A DNA stretch of 64,000 nucleotides. Source: an uncultured Methanobrevibacter sp. GTDB lineage: Archaea; Methanobacteriota; Methanobacteria; Methanobacteriales; Methanobacteriaceae. Under the pieces are notes generated by a model that was not told the DNA's origin, did not search any database, and saw only the letters and a program-made list of their open reading frames with translations. Shown piece by piece: positions 7,697-18,153 of this stretch (positions within the stretch are counted from its first letter, which is position 1; each line of letters begins with the position of its first letter). The stretch covers positions 1 through 64,000 of the forward strand of contig NZ_CAKVFS010000005.1 of assembly GCF_934746965.1 (NCBI RefSeq). Direction: 5' to 3'. The position numbers and the translations under genes are program-made.

Positions 7697-8953
7697 TTAT
7701 TCACCAAAACTTACTCTTTCGAATTTTTCAAGTGTTTTTAAAGATTTAGTAGCATCTAAACCTATTTTTGTTGTTGTACCATCACTTTGAGCTACTGGAT
7801 CAAGAGATGAACCACGTACATTAGGGATAATCATTAAATCTCTATCTCCTTTTACACGTGTAGCTATTGCATATTCAATATCTTGCGGGTCAAAAACATC
7901 AACATCAGTATCTACAACCACTGCATGTTTAAGTGATGGATGTGCAGATAATGCTGCCATAATTGCATTTTTTCCATCTCCTTCAGTTTGTTTGTTAATG
8001 GAAATAGCTGCATGTAACCAGCAACAACCTCCTTCTGTTAAAACAACATTTTCAACAGTTGGAACTGCATTTTTAACAGATTTGAAAATTCTAGGTTCTT
8101 GAGGAAGACCTTGTAATAATTTATGTTCAAATCCTGCAGGTAAAATTCCATGATAATATGGATTATCCTTTTTAATATGCATTTTACTTAAATTAATTAT
8201 TGGCTGGTCACGGATAATATCATAAGTGTCAGTTAAATCTACAAATGGGCCTTCGGCTGTAGTTTCACTTACTGATATTTTACCTTCTAAAATAATATCT
8301 GCCTGAGGAACTTCTAAATCACCACATTTAATAAGAGTTAATTCCCCATTTTTAAATGCATTAGCTACATCCATTTCATTATAATCAATTGGGATTGAAG
8401 TTGTACTTGCAAGTAAAATTGCAGGGTCCATTCCAATAGCTATTGCAATTTCCAAATCTTTTCCTAGTTTTTGAGCTTTTTGGAAGTATGTATAAAGATT
8501 TCTTGGAACTATTCTGACAGCTAGTCTTTTATCATCTAAAACCATCATTCTGTGAATTGATGCATTTTGAATACCTGTTTCTGGGTCACGGGCAAATACA
8601 ACACCTGCAGTAATATATTTGCCTCCGTCACGTTTGTAATGAGTTAAAATAGGTATTTTATCTAAATTAGCTTCACTAGTATTATAATCGGAAAAGTCTG
8701 TGAATTTATCCACTTTAATAGGATTATCACTAGCTTCTATGATTTTTTGAGTAATTTCACTTACTTCACAGTTAATTGATTTAGCTATTTTTTCTCTTGT
8801 ATTGCAGATTCCTGAGATAATAGGTAAATCATATCCTTTCACATTTTTAATAATAACTGTATCTTTAGGGTATTTTCTTAGCTCTTTAGCTACTTCAAAT
8901 TCACTGGAAAGTTCAGCTGTTATTTCGATAATGTTATCATTTTTAATATCCAT
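7697..8953 (-). CDS. UbiD-family decarboxylase, probable anhydromevalonate phosphate decarboxylase
   Basis: A 418-residue UbiD-fold enzyme, shorter than bacterial UbiD (about 490). Family features include the DPETGIQNASIHRMM segment near residues 123-137, IAIGMDPA near 170, and DPVAQSDG near 385. UbiD enzymes need prenylated FMN from a UbiX-type partner. In archaea lacking phosphomevalonate decarboxylase, a UbiD homologue of this short form converts trans-anhydromevalonate 5-phosphate to isopentenyl phosphate, and that is the most likely role in a methanogen. The assignment is inference; other carboxylate substrates are possible. It lies eight bases downstream of purE on the same strand, so they are cotranscribed. 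Confidence 0.75.
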   Translation of the reverse strand: MDIKNDNIIEITAELSSEFEVAKELRKYPKDTVIIKNVKGYDLPIISGICNTREKIAKSINCEVSEITQKIIEASDNPIKVDKFTDFSDYNTSEANLDKIPILTHYKRDGGKYITAGVVFARDPETGIQNASIHRMMVLDDKRLAVRIVPRNLYTYFQKAQKLGKDLEIAIAIGMDPAILLASTTSIPIDYNEMDVANAFKNGELTLIKCGDLEVPQADIILEGKISVSETTAEGPFVDLTDTYDIIRDQPIINLSKMHIKKDNPYYHGILPAGFEHKLLQGLPQEPRIFKSVKNAVPTVENVVLTEGGCCWLHAAISINKQTEGDGKNAIMAALSAHPSLKHAVVVDTDVDVFDPQDIEYAIATRVKGDRDLMIIPNVRGSSLDPVAQSDGTTTKIGLDATKSLKTLEKFERVSFGE

Positions 8954-8961
8954 ATTAATCC

Positions 8962-9981
8962 CTATATGTTAATTTTTTTATTTTTTAATTTTTCTAAAAG
9001 TTCTAAAAGATGAGGGTTGTTAATAGAAAGTATTTCTCCACTTAAAACTGCAGCATTACGACCATTATTAACTCCAACAGTTGCTACTGGTACTCCTGGA
9101 GGCATATTTACAGTTGAAAGTAAATAGTTGTTTCCAAGTTCATTTTCACATGGAACTCCAATAACAGGTTTTTCAGTAAGTCCTACAAGTCCTCCACTTA
9201 CCTGGGAAGAGTTGGAATTAATTCCAATAAATATTTTAGCATTTTTCATCGTGTTTACATATGCTCTAAATTTCTTACCAGATCGAATTGGACAAATAAC
9301 CTGCATATCATGAGATATTTTAAGTCTGTCTAATGTTACACTTACTTTTTTACCAGTAATTAAATCAGTATGTCTTCCAACAATAATAACTACTTCAGCA
9401 TCTCTATTAATACAGTTTCCTTTAAATTCTTCTGTAGTTTCATTTAATTCAAGGTTTTTAATCCTTAAAAAGTCATTGGTAATATGTGGGGTGTCTATTT
9501 TCTGAACAATTTCTTCATTACTTCTAATAACTTTTTGTTTGTATTCTTCTTTTAATTTTAATACTTTTTCGCGTATCTCTTCATCGTAAAGCCCTAATAT
9601 TTGTGCAGCTAAAATAGCTCCATTATCTCCTCTGTCAATTCCAACAGTTGCTACTGGAGAAGGATAAGGCATTTGCACAGAAGAATATAGTGCATCTAAA
9701 CCACTAACTTTAACATCTACTGGAACTCCAATAACTGGTTTATGTGTATAAGCAGCTATTGCTCCTGGAAGGTGAGCAGCTAATCCTGCAATTCCGATAA
9801 ATACTTTTATACCTGCGTTTGTTCCTTGTACAACAAGTTCTCTTACAAGATCAGGTGTTCTATGTGCTGAAGCTATTTTCAAACTGTATGGTATTTCAAG
9901 TTTTTCCAAAATGTTCATACTTTTTTCAGCGATAGCTATATCCGATCCACTTCCAAGAATTATCATTACTTTTGGTGTCAT
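8962..9981 (-). CDS. purE: N5-carboxyaminoimidazole ribonucleotide mutase/AIR carboxylase, tandem PurE
   Basis: A 339-residue protein made of two PurE domains, against about 160 residues in bacteria. Domain 1 (about 1-160) keeps the active-site features GSGSD, SAHRTP and GLAAHLPGAIA. Domain 2 (about 185-335) keeps the fold and the GVPVATVGVNNGRNAA segment, but has GRHTD for GSGSD and SGKKFR for SAHRTP, so it is probably catalytically dead and structural. It makes CAIR in purine biosynthesis. The ATG is preceded by a GAAGGT-type site. A double PurE is also known in other Methanobacteriales. Confidence 0.9.
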   Translation of the reverse strand: MTPKVMIILGSGSDIAIAEKSMNILEKLEIPYSLKIASAHRTPDLVRELVVQGTNAGIKVFIGIAGLAAHLPGAIAAYTHKPVIGVPVDVKVSGLDALYSSVQMPYPSPVATVGIDRGDNGAILAAQILGLYDEEIREKVLKLKEEYKQKVIRSNEEIVQKIDTPHITNDFLRIKNLELNETTEEFKGNCINRDAEVVIIVGRHTDLITGKKVSVTLDRLKISHDMQVICPIRSGKKFRAYVNTMKNAKIFIGINSNSSQVSGGLVGLTEKPVIGVPCENELGNNYLLSTVNMPPGVPVATVGVNNGRNAAVLSGEILSINNPHLLELLEKLKNKKINI

Positions 9982-10041
9982 TTTAAAATACCTTCTAAAA
10001 AATCATTAATAATAAATATCTGTTTCATTATATATTAAAAG

Positions 10042-11535
10042 TTATTTAATTTCAACTTCATAAGCTTTAAATTTATCAAATTCTATCGGGAGCTTTTTAA
10101 GATTAAATGTATCATGATTTAAAGTTATTTCTCCATCATAATTCTTGTAACTCATAAAGTATACTTTACTGCCTTGTGATAGTTCACTTTGTATTCCAGG
10201 ATCTGCTAAAACATCACTAATCTGTGCTGCTGTATTATTAAACTCTTTATCTTGAGTAATTGTTAATAAGAAATTATGATCGTTAGGTAAATAGTAAGAA
10301 TTCATCTGGAAATAAGGTACAAAACCATCATAAATAATAATGTTTCCTTCACCAAAAGTATTATGCAACATGTTCATATTGTTTGTATCATTATTCTGGT
10401 CGTTAATTTGATTTTGAGTAAAATCAACACAACTTATAGCACCTACAATTAGAATAACTACAAGAATTGGGATAAATAGCTTTTTATTATCGAAATTTTT
10501 ACTAAGTAGAATACTTATTCCTAACCATAAGCAACCTAATGAAGGAATCATATACCTTGGATGGAAAATCGGTCTGATAAGTAGAGATAAAATTATTCCG
10601 ATAAGTGGTACACAAATAATTATTAAAATGCCGTAAATTCCATACTTGTCTTCAAACTCTTTTTTATTTTTAATTATTAGTAAAGCACATCCAATTAATA
10701 GTATTGCTCCTAAAATTGAAAATGATGCTATTTCATTACCATTAATAACTTGATTAGCTGGTGAAAATATAAATGAAATATATCCAATAATCCTATTAAT
10801 TGTAATTGGTGCAATCCAATAACTACCACTTACAGTACTTACCTGTTGTTTTAAAATAAATAACCATGGCAGATAACTTAAAACAGCAATAGCTGCAGAA
10901 ATAATCCATTTTTTCAATTCTGATCTGTTATTTTTAATTAGATATAATAATAAAAGTCCATATATAACAAAAGAAGCTACTGCACTAAAGTAATGGGTGT
11001 AAGCAGAAGCAATTGTTAATATTGTTAATATTGCCCAGTTTTTTAAATTGGAATTATTGTTCATAATTTCATAAACATAGATGAAACTGGCTGTTATAAA
11101 GAATAATCCCCAACTGTACATTCTTAATTCAACTGCAAAATTCATTAACTGAGGCATACTGACTATACAAAATGCAAATATTCCTGCAGTCAAATATCCG
11201 AAATTTTTCCTAATTTTTGTAGCACTTAATCCAAGTATTAAATAAAATGGAAGTAATGAAGTGAATTTACCTATAATTATAGGATTAATTCCGAATAACA
11301 CCCCTATTTTATAAAATGCCTTATAAATTAAATAGTATAATGGCGGGTGAACATCAAGAATAACAATATTTGAAAATTCATTAAATGGAAGTTTAATTAA
11401 GCCTAATGAGTGGATTTCATCATTCCACATTCCTAATTTTGTAAATCCAATATATGATACATAAAGTAAAGTAATTATACTAATAGCAAACAGTAATGTC
11501 CCTATTTTATTTTCATTATTTTTTAGATTAATCAT
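10042..11535 (-). CDS. GT-C (GT39/ArnT-like) membrane glycosyltransferase
   Basis: A 497-residue polytopic membrane protein. After a first helix it has an outer loop with MWNDEIHSL (near residue 36) and DVHPPLYYL (near 61), the acidic and His-Pro-Pro signatures of dolichyl/undecaprenyl-phosphate-sugar-dependent GT-C enzymes of the PMT/ArnT group. About ten more helices follow, then a soluble outer C-terminal domain of about 110 residues. It probably moves a sugar from a lipid-phosphate carrier to a lipid, glycan or protein outside the cell. It lies 11 bases downstream of a GtrA-family gene, which fits a flippase/transferase pair. RBS: AAGGATGAT before the ATG. Confidence 0.8.
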   Translation of the reverse strand: MINLKNNENKIGTLLFAISIITLLYVSYIGFTKLGMWNDEIHSLGLIKLPFNEFSNIVILDVHPPLYYLIYKAFYKIGVLFGINPIIIGKFTSLLPFYLILGLSATKIRKNFGYLTAGIFAFCIVSMPQLMNFAVELRMYSWGLFFITASFIYVYEIMNNNSNLKNWAILTILTIASAYTHYFSAVASFVIYGLLLLYLIKNNRSELKKWIISAAIAVLSYLPWLFILKQQVSTVSGSYWIAPITINRIIGYISFIFSPANQVINGNEIASFSILGAILLIGCALLIIKNKKEFEDKYGIYGILIIICVPLIGIILSLLIRPIFHPRYMIPSLGCLWLGISILLSKNFDNKKLFIPILVVILIVGAISCVDFTQNQINDQNNDTNNMNMLHNTFGEGNIIIYDGFVPYFQMNSYYLPNDHNFLLTITQDKEFNNTAAQISDVLADPGIQSELSQGSKVYFMSYKNYDGEITLNHDTFNLKKLPIEFDKFKAYEVEIK

Positions 11536-11546
11536 ATAATCATCCT

Positions 11547-11975
11547 TTAAATTTTTTTACCATAAAACATAACTCTACGTGCAGAAAAGTTCCAAAACAT
11601 CACTAAAATAGAAGCTATAATTTTAGACCAAATATAACTTATATGTCCATAGTCTACAAAGATAAATAATAATATTTCAGTGAATATAAGTCCAATAAAA
11701 CTGATCAATATAAATAAATTAAAATCTAGAACTTTATTGTCTCTATCTGCCTGATTAAATACCCATGAGGTTGACATATAATAATTACCTAAAACTGATA
11801 TAAAAAAAGCAATAGCTGCAGAAACCAGGTAATTTTGCCCTAAAAAGTTAATTAATGATAAATAAATAATAAAATCTATTAAAAATGATGCAGTTCCTAC
11901 AAACAAATATCTAAACATCTGTAAGAAAATATTGTCTGTAGTTTCTTTAAATAGCTTATTAATTAATTTATCCAT
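11547..11975 (-). CDS. GtrA-family membrane protein
   Basis: A 142-residue protein with four predicted helices and the GtrA motifs FLFVGTASFLID-like (residues about 24-35), GNYYMSTSWVF (about 65-75) and the final NFSARRVMFY. GtrA proteins are thought to flip or deliver polyprenyl-phosphate-linked sugars for surface modification. The adjacent GT-C gene downstream is a natural user of such a donor. Confidence 0.85.
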   Translation of the reverse strand: MDKLINKLFKETTDNIFLQMFRYLFVGTASFLIDFIIYLSLINFLGQNYLVSAAIAFFISVLGNYYMSTSWVFNQADRDNKVLDFNLFILISFIGLIFTEILLFIFVDYGHISYIWSKIIASILVMFWNFSARRVMFYGKKI

Positions 11976-12117
11976 ATTATAATCTTAATTTTAATTATTT
12001 AATAAGTTTTAGTTTTTCCAAAAAATGTGTTAAGAATTTTCTGGGGGGTCTGTTTTTTTTAAAAAGGGTTGTTCATCTTTATTTAAACTTTTTATATTTC
12101 ACCGTACACTTAATAAA

Positions 12118-13675
12118 TTAATAAAAGGTAACTGCAGTTAAAATTAAAGTGGCTGCTAAAAATCCGATAGCAAAAACAATTATTAATTTATCTATTTTGT
12201 CATCTTGATTAGCATGATTATTAATACCAAATGTAAATGGTGCTAAAGCAATTAATGGAATAAAATATCTTGCTTGAGTCCCTTGAATTTCATACAAACC
12301 TCCCACACCGGTCCAAGTTAGGAGTTGTATTATGTAAGTTCCACAAAAGATAACTGCCATTACAAAGAATCCTGAAAATCTGTATCTAAAAGAAATTTCA
12401 TTATTATGGGGATATAAAAAGATAATAGCTCCTAAAAATAATGGATAGATAGTTGATATAAACTTTGAAGAATATTCAAATGGGGAAATCCATAAAAAGA
12501 AAAATGAGGCAAGCAATATTCCAAATAATTCGGTATTCTAAATAACATTACCATGGAATCAGGGATATGATTAAATATAAAATTTAGCTGACCAGATAAT
12601 GAAACATTATGTTCTATGAAATATGATAATCTATAGGAATATGTTAAAGCAGGTGTTGCATAAAATTTGGACCATAACAGCCCAATAAGAATAATAATCA
12701 TAAATACTAAATATTTGTAATAAAATTTATCTTTAAATTTATTTTTTGGTATAAACAACACTAAAAAAGCAAAACCAATAAATGATAATTTACAAAGTCC
12801 CAAAATTATAATTAAAAGCATGAAAATTAATAATTTTTTATTATCGATTTCTTTATCTTTAGATTTAATTAAAAACAGGAAGTATGCAATAACTAACAAA
12901 GCTAAAGAATTAATAATGGAATCTATACTCATAGATGCTCCATGCATAACTGCGAGGGGCAAGCACGCCATGAAAATAAAAGGTATTTTTAACATGGGTG
13001 TTTTTTTAACAGCATATGAAACTATAGATGCGTATAATAATAAATTAAAGAATCTTCCAAGCCATAACATCCAGATTGCATTCAAATCCAAACATTTAGC
13101 TAAAAATACTCCAATTCCCTGAGCTAAATATCCAAAAAATGGGTTTTGAGCAAAAGCAGAATGATATTCTACAACAGTATAATTAATATATGTGTTTAAG
13201 AAATTAGTAGAAAATACTGTTTGACCATAATTCTCCGAAAGATTAACAATACTGGAAATTGTTTTAAAGTTACCTCCATTGCTTTTATTAATAAAAGAAA
13301 AGTCTTCATAATTTAATGAAAAGGGGACAGGTATTAATATTCCTTGAGAAGTTAAATCTGATCTAATTAAATGCTCTTGTTCATCAGGGATTATACATAT
13401 AGGTGATAAAAATGTAAAAATTAAGCCAAAACATAAAATAATAACAAAAACTACTTTATATAATTCATTATCATGTAAGCAATAATATAAAAAACAAAAA
13501 ACACCTAAATAAACACTAAAATAAAAATAAGTAACTCTGTAAATGGATAAGCATAATTCTCAATAGTCATTATTGATAGAAATGAAACTAGAGTAAATAT
13601 AAAATATAAAGCCAAATATTTTTTATTAATTCTGCACAACTCAAAATATTTTGAATTTTTAAGGTTTGTATTCAT
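12118..13675 (-). pseudogene. Frameshifted DUF2142 membrane protein
   Basis: A broken copy of the gene at 23290-24795. From the ATG at 13675 the frame reads into a stop near 13510. The homologous reading resumes in another frame (LGVFCFLYYC...) and stays open to 12432, then a second shift near 12540 moves to the frame that ends at 12118. Joined, the three pieces cover the full length of the intact protein, including AFAQNPF, AKCLDLNAIWMLWLGRFF and the C-terminal GTQARYFIPL region. At least two independent frameshifts make expression of a full protein unlikely. DUF2142 proteins are polytopic and found in polysaccharide clusters. Confidence 0.85.
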
Positions 13676-13723
13676 ATAATTTATAATATGTAATTTAATT
13701 GTATATAAAATTAATTAAATATA

Positions 13724-13945
13724 GACTCTGTTGAAATCCTATTTTTCTATTTTGATTGATTGGAAAATATTGTAGATTGTTGTTTTGAGTCTTGTTTCTT
13801 TGTTTTGTAGTCTTGCTTTTACTTTTGTTGTTTCCATTTAATTTTCTTTTTATAATGCTGAATATGCTTTCTACGTTGTTTCTTAGTGAGTATATTTCTT
13901 TGTTGAATGTTTTTTGGCTTAAGCGCATGTACCCTCCATAAAATT
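13724..13945 (-). mobile_element. Transposase C-terminal remnant of an IS element
   Basis: On the minus strand MRLSQKTFNKEIYSLRNNVE starts a piece (ATG at 13928) that resembles the tail of DDE transposases of the IS4/IS5 type found in Methanobrevibacter. After GNNKSKS the natural reading (KARLQNKETRLKTTIYNIF) continues in another frame and stops at 13739-13741, so even the fragment is frameshifted. GACTCTGTTGAAATCCT (13724-13740, plus strand) right after that stop may be the element's terminal sequence. The N-terminal half and the other end are missing; the open frame extends only to about 13945. Confidence 0.6.
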
Positions 13946-14094
13946 AATTATGGGTTTGTTTTTTAGTTGCATATATAATAATAAACCTGTATTCTTATTT
14001 AAGACTATCTAAACATTCATTTTTTAAATCAAAAAGTTACAAACATATTAAAATAATATTTTTTGATATTATCAAGTTAATCTAATTTGACTAT

Positions 14095-14238
14095 CTATTG
14101 TGCTTCTTTTATTAAATTAACAGCATTTTCTTTAAAATCATAATATATTTCAAAATCTTCTTTTAAAATCAATGTAAAGTAAGTAAACACCATCAAAATT
14201 ATTAAAAGCATTCTATTTAAAAATAGTTCGAATATCAT
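14095..14238 (-). CDS. Small hypothetical membrane protein (47 aa)
   Basis: A short open frame from ATG 14238 to a stop at 14095-14097. It has one hydrophobic stretch (about residues 3-25, rich in Leu/Ile/Phe) and a charged tail ending in NLIKEAQ. No clear ribosome binding site and no family recognised. It could be a real small membrane protein, or the tail of a decayed membrane gene, since both neighbours are broken. The flanks 13946-14094 and 14239-14421 show nothing else. Confidence 0.3.
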   Translation of the reverse strand: MIFELFLNRMLLIILMVFTYFTLILKEDFEIYYDFKENAVNLIKEAQ

Positions 14239-14421
14239 GAAATAAGCAAAATAAGTATAATAACAATTATATACAATAAATAAAAATACTATCAGTTAAA
14301 TTTTTTACACTCTCCTGAGCAGATTTTTTAATATTTAAAGATAGGTGGGCTCCCTTTTAAAAATAAATGATAGATGATTTAAATTATTTTCTCTAAAAGA
14401 AAATAATTAAATCAAAATTTA

Positions 14422-16190
14422 TTAACTATTTTTTCTTTTAAAATATTTACATACTACTTTAAAATCATGTTTTTGTAGAAGGTACACTAAAGTAGAAATA
14501 GCTAATACTTCAAAAAATGCGAAGAATCCTTGACAAGATACAGTATAAAATTTCATAATATTATATGCATCATAAGGTATCCATTCACTAAACCATGAAA
14601 TAGCAAATATTTGACCTATAAATGTAACTAAAGTTAAAAATTGAAATCCTAGTAACATATTAAGAGTAGCATCTTTAAATTTTTCTTTAAATTGGTAAAT
14701 AGTAGTGCAAATAAATATTAATCCAGATATTGGGACCAAGATATAGGATATAATTTGATAGGTAATTATATCTAAATTAGCAATTGCCTTAGGAATTTTT
14801 TCTTTAAAGTTCATTGTATTGACATTGGATTCATTAACAATAACTAAATTATCATTTAAAATCAATTCAGCATTTTCACTAATAGAATCATCAATAACAT
14901 TTGTAGAACCTTGTTTAGGAGATAGATCAATTATTGTATAATTATAGAATAGGCAATTACATAAACCTGCGGTTACATAAGGTGTCAATCTTATAATTTC
15001 ATCAATATTTTTACCAGGTAAAGAACTTGTTATAAAAATTTTTTCAGATTTATTTAATTTTCCATCTTCAAATGATTTATCTAATTCATCATTGACTTTA
15101 AAAAAAAATCGTTAGCTTGACTTTCATTATTAAATAAACTCACATTGGATAATGAATCTCTCAATGCCCAAGTAATAAGATCGCCCTCAATAGGATTTTT
15201 ATTTAAATCACCATTTGCCCAAGTTGAATGTTTTAAATCATTTAACAATTCTGGATGGGCGTGTAATGTTGGAGAAGCATTCCATGCTTTTTCAAGTGTT
15301 GAAACAGGTATCCACACATTAGTTGTTTTATTTGCATCATCGATTTTCAATAAATTATGATAAAATTCACCTAATTCTCCACCCGTCCTAGTATTTATTT
15401 CGTCAATTCCAAAATAATGATTATTAATCTCTTTATAACTCATTGTTCCAATTCCAAAAATAAGAATAGGGATTAAACATAAAACAATAATTTTGGTTAA
15501 TCCACTCAAATTATTTCTATTAATTTTTGTATGTTTAAACTCATTAAATACTTTAAAAATTAACACAATAAATATTGGGATTAAAAACATTGGAACATCC
15601 ATTATTCCATCTTCTTTAATATAAAATGTAAATGTGAATAGTAAACCAAGTAATATTCCCCAAAATAAAATTTTCTTGTTATTTTGTATTTTAGAAATTA
15701 CTTCTCCTATGAATATAAATAAACAACCTAAAAACATTATTGTAAATGGAGAAATAATTGCATTTCTATATACTCTCAGTGCACAATCAGAATCAAAACC
15801 TATTGGTAAAAATGATATAAATAAAAAGATTAATAATATAACTGCTTTATTTTTAGTTATAAATTTATAAACTCCTAATGAAATTACCAAAGCGGCAATA
15901 ATCCAACATAATGACAGCCAAAACCTATAAGAAAATCCGGATAAATTTACAAAAAATAAAAATACAGGGTAGGATATTCCTTTTACTAATGTTGTTATAT
16001 CCCAATTATGGAAATGAAAAGGTAAGTTTGCATATTTTATTAATAATAAATCGTCATGAACACCGATTGAAAAAAACCAAATTGGAAGATTGACTCCAAT
16101 GTATATTCGCAACAGTGAAAACAAACAAATTAATGATAAACTTATTTTGCTATTGAATTTATGAATACTTTTTAAACAGTTTTTAAACAT
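14422..16190 (-). pseudogene. Polytopic membrane protein split by a homopolymer frameshift
   Basis: From ATG 16190 a 369-residue frame stops just after a run of nine A (15100-15108 on the plus strand). One extra base in that run would continue it as FFFKVNDELDKSFEDGK... into the frame that ends at 14422, giving about 590 residues. The protein has roughly ten membrane helices, an early acidic outer loop (GVHDDLLLIKYA, near residue 42), an outer domain of about 200 residues split by the shift, and two or three final helices. Its shape resembles GT-C glycosyltransferases or polymerases, but I do not recognise a family. It may be a pseudogene, a phase-variable gene, or a sequencing error. Confidence 0.7.
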
Positions 16191-16458
16191 AATCTATAAT
16201 ATAGGTTCTAACATATTTATACTATGTTATTATAAAATTTCCCTGTTTTTTTAAGTTTTTATTTTTTGTATTTCAATTCAAATAAGTATTAATTCATAAA
16301 TAAGTCTAATTTTTATCAATATTGGGAGTTTATTTAATAATTGATCTTACAGTTTTAAATTAATAAATAAAAAAATTCAAAACTACAAAATTTTTTGAAA
16401 GAGCTTTATTATTATAAACCATAAATAATTAATAACATAATTTACAAACATCTTTATA

Positions 16459-17385
16459 ATGAAAACTGTAGTATTGATTCCTTGTTATAATGAAGAACTT
16501 ACAATTGAAAAAGTTATCTTGGATTTTAAAAAAGTTTTACCTGATGCAGATATTTACGTTTATGATAATAACTCTACTGATAATTCATATGAAATAGCTA
16601 AAAAAACAGGAGCTATTGTAAAAAAAGAATATAGACAAGGTAAAGGTAATGTTGTAAGGGCTATGTTTAGGGATATTGATGCTGATTGTTATATTTTAGT
16701 TGATGGTGATGATACTTATCCTGCAGAATCTGCATTGGAAATTGAAGAACTAATTTTATCTAAAAAGGCAGACATGGTAATTGGAGACAGATTGTCCAGT
16801 ACTTATTTTACAGAAAATAAAAGAAGATTCCATAATTCTGGAAATAAATTAGTTAGAAAACTTATTAATTCTATTTTTAACAGTAATATTTCTGATATTA
16901 TGACAGGTATGAGGGGATTTAGCTATGAATTTGTTAAATCATTCCCTGTTTCATCTAAAGAATTTGAAATTGAAACTGAAATGACTATTTTTGCTTTAAA
17001 TCATAATTTTCTAATTAAAGAATTACCTATAGATTATAGAGATAGAATGGAAGGTAGTGAATCTAAATTAAATACTTTCAGTGATGGATATAAAGTTATT
17101 AGTTTGCTTTTCGGACTTTTTAGAGATATAAAACCATTATTTTTCTTTTCTTTAGTAACTTTAATCCTTTTAATAATTGCTGGCGCATATTTCTTCCAGA
17201 TTTTAATTGATTTTTACAAAACAGGTTTTGTAGAAAAAGTCCCTACACTTATTACAGTAGGAGTAGTAGCTATTGTTGCAACTATTATATTTTTCACTGG
17301 AGTTATTTTACATGTTGTTAGAAAACAGCATGATGAAAACTTTGAACATCACTTAACCTTAATAGCTCAAAATAAAAAGAAATAA
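16459..17385 (+). CDS. GT2 polyprenyl-phosphate glycosyltransferase (DPMS/GtrB-like)
   Basis: A 308-residue enzyme with an N-terminal GT-A domain: PCYNEELTIE near residue 8, YDNNSTDNS near 34, and the metal-binding DGDDTYPA near 79. Two C-terminal helices (about 225-247 and 262-285) and a basic tail follow. It probably transfers a sugar from a nucleotide donor to a polyprenyl phosphate at the inner membrane face, supplying the GtrA and GT-C proteins on the opposite strand. No ribosome binding site is obvious before the ATG, so the mRNA may be leaderless. Confidence 0.85.
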   Translation: MKTVVLIPCYNEELTIEKVILDFKKVLPDADIYVYDNNSTDNSYEIAKKTGAIVKKEYRQGKGNVVRAMFRDIDADCYILVDGDDTYPAESALEIEELILSKKADMVIGDRLSSTYFTENKRRFHNSGNKLVRKLINSIFNSNISDIMTGMRGFSYEFVKSFPVSSKEFEIETEMTIFALNHNFLIKELPIDYRDRMEGSESKLNTFSDGYKVISLLFGLFRDIKPLFFFSLVTLILLIIAGAYFFQILIDFYKTGFVEKVPTLITVGVVAIVATIIFFTGVILHVVRKQHDENFEHHLTLIAQNKKK

Positions 17386-17846
17386 ATGGGGGTGTCTTAA
17401 AACTCTCAATTTTTTTCTTTTTTATTTTAAATCAAACTTTCATTAAACTTATTTATCTTGTCTAATTTTAATAGATTATTGTTTATTTTTTTTAAAATAA
17501 TTATATTAAAAAATTTTTATTGAAAATAGGTTAAAATTAAAAAAATCATTATTAGGATGTGCCTAAAATTTAAATTACCTCATGTTTTACTTTTGATTTT
17601 GATAGGTTTATCAATTAATTCAATAAGTTCTTCTGGAGTTATTACGTTCCTTTCCCATTTAATCACCAATAATTAATTAGTAATTACTTTTTAAATATCT
17701 TTTCAAATGATGTTTTTATTATATATTATTCAAAAATATCACCATATTATATCTACTTTTTGATGATTAGAAATTTATATTAATGATAATATCAATAAAT
17801 AACTTTACATATTAATATTGTATTAAAAACATATTAATTATATAGT
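17386..17846. other. Gene-poor spacer with a 28-codon remnant
   Basis: Between the GT2 and the restriction locus. T-runs at 17404-17425 can end transcription of the GT2. A minus-strand open frame of 28 codons (17580-17666, GTG start behind a GG) reads KWERNVITPEELIELIDKP and then stops. It looks protein-like, but I cannot assign it; it is probably the end of a lost gene. Similar GTGTCTTAAAA and GTGCCTAAAA strings at about 17391 and 17559 are too weak to call IS ends. The last 80 bases are AT-rich promoter-like DNA for the next gene. Confidence 0.35.
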
Positions 17847-18143
17847 ATGAATTATATGATTTCGTATTATAAACATAGTAACATGGAAAAAGAAATAATT
17901 GAACATGTTGCATACATTAAATCTTCAAAGAATAGGTATAAAGTTTTAAAATCATTAAATAAAGGAATGAAAATCCCATCAGAGATAGCTAGTGAAACAG
18001 ATATTCGTTTAAATCATATTAGTGCATTATTAAAGGATTTAAAAGAACATAATTTTGTTTTATGTCTTAATGAGGAAGATTCAAAAGGTAGAATGTATGT
18101 TTTGACCGACACTGGAAAAACAGTTCTTAATATCTTACAATAA
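17847..18143 (+). CDS. Winged-helix DNA-binding protein of the restriction locus
   Basis: A 98-residue protein with a winged helix-turn-helix: KSLNKGMKIPSEIAS (helices 1-2), DIRLNHISALLKDLKEHNF (recognition helix, about 53-72) and a wing with MYVLTDTGKTVL. It resembles small archaeal ArsR/MarR-like repressors. It lies ten bases before the first methylase gene, so a role as controller of the restriction-modification genes is likely but inferred. Start uncertain: ATG 17847, 17856 or 17883 are all possible and none has a strong ribosome binding site. Confidence 0.75.
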   Translation: MNYMISYYKHSNMEKEIIEHVAYIKSSKNRYKVLKSLNKGMKIPSEIASETDIRLNHISALLKDLKEHNFVLCLNEEDSKGRMYVLTDTGKTVLNILQ

Positions 18144-18153
18144 GGTCGATATA

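Noticed and set aside
12820..13122. 100-codon plus-strand open frame across the broken DUF2142 gene
   Set aside because: It is the antisense of the conserved DUF2142 segment that is near-identical at 24206-24304, so the constraint belongs to the other strand.
17391..17570. Similar TGTCTTAAAA and TGCCTAAAA strings as ends of a mobile element
   Set aside because: They are short, in the same orientation rather than inverted, and no transposase piece or target duplication lies between them.
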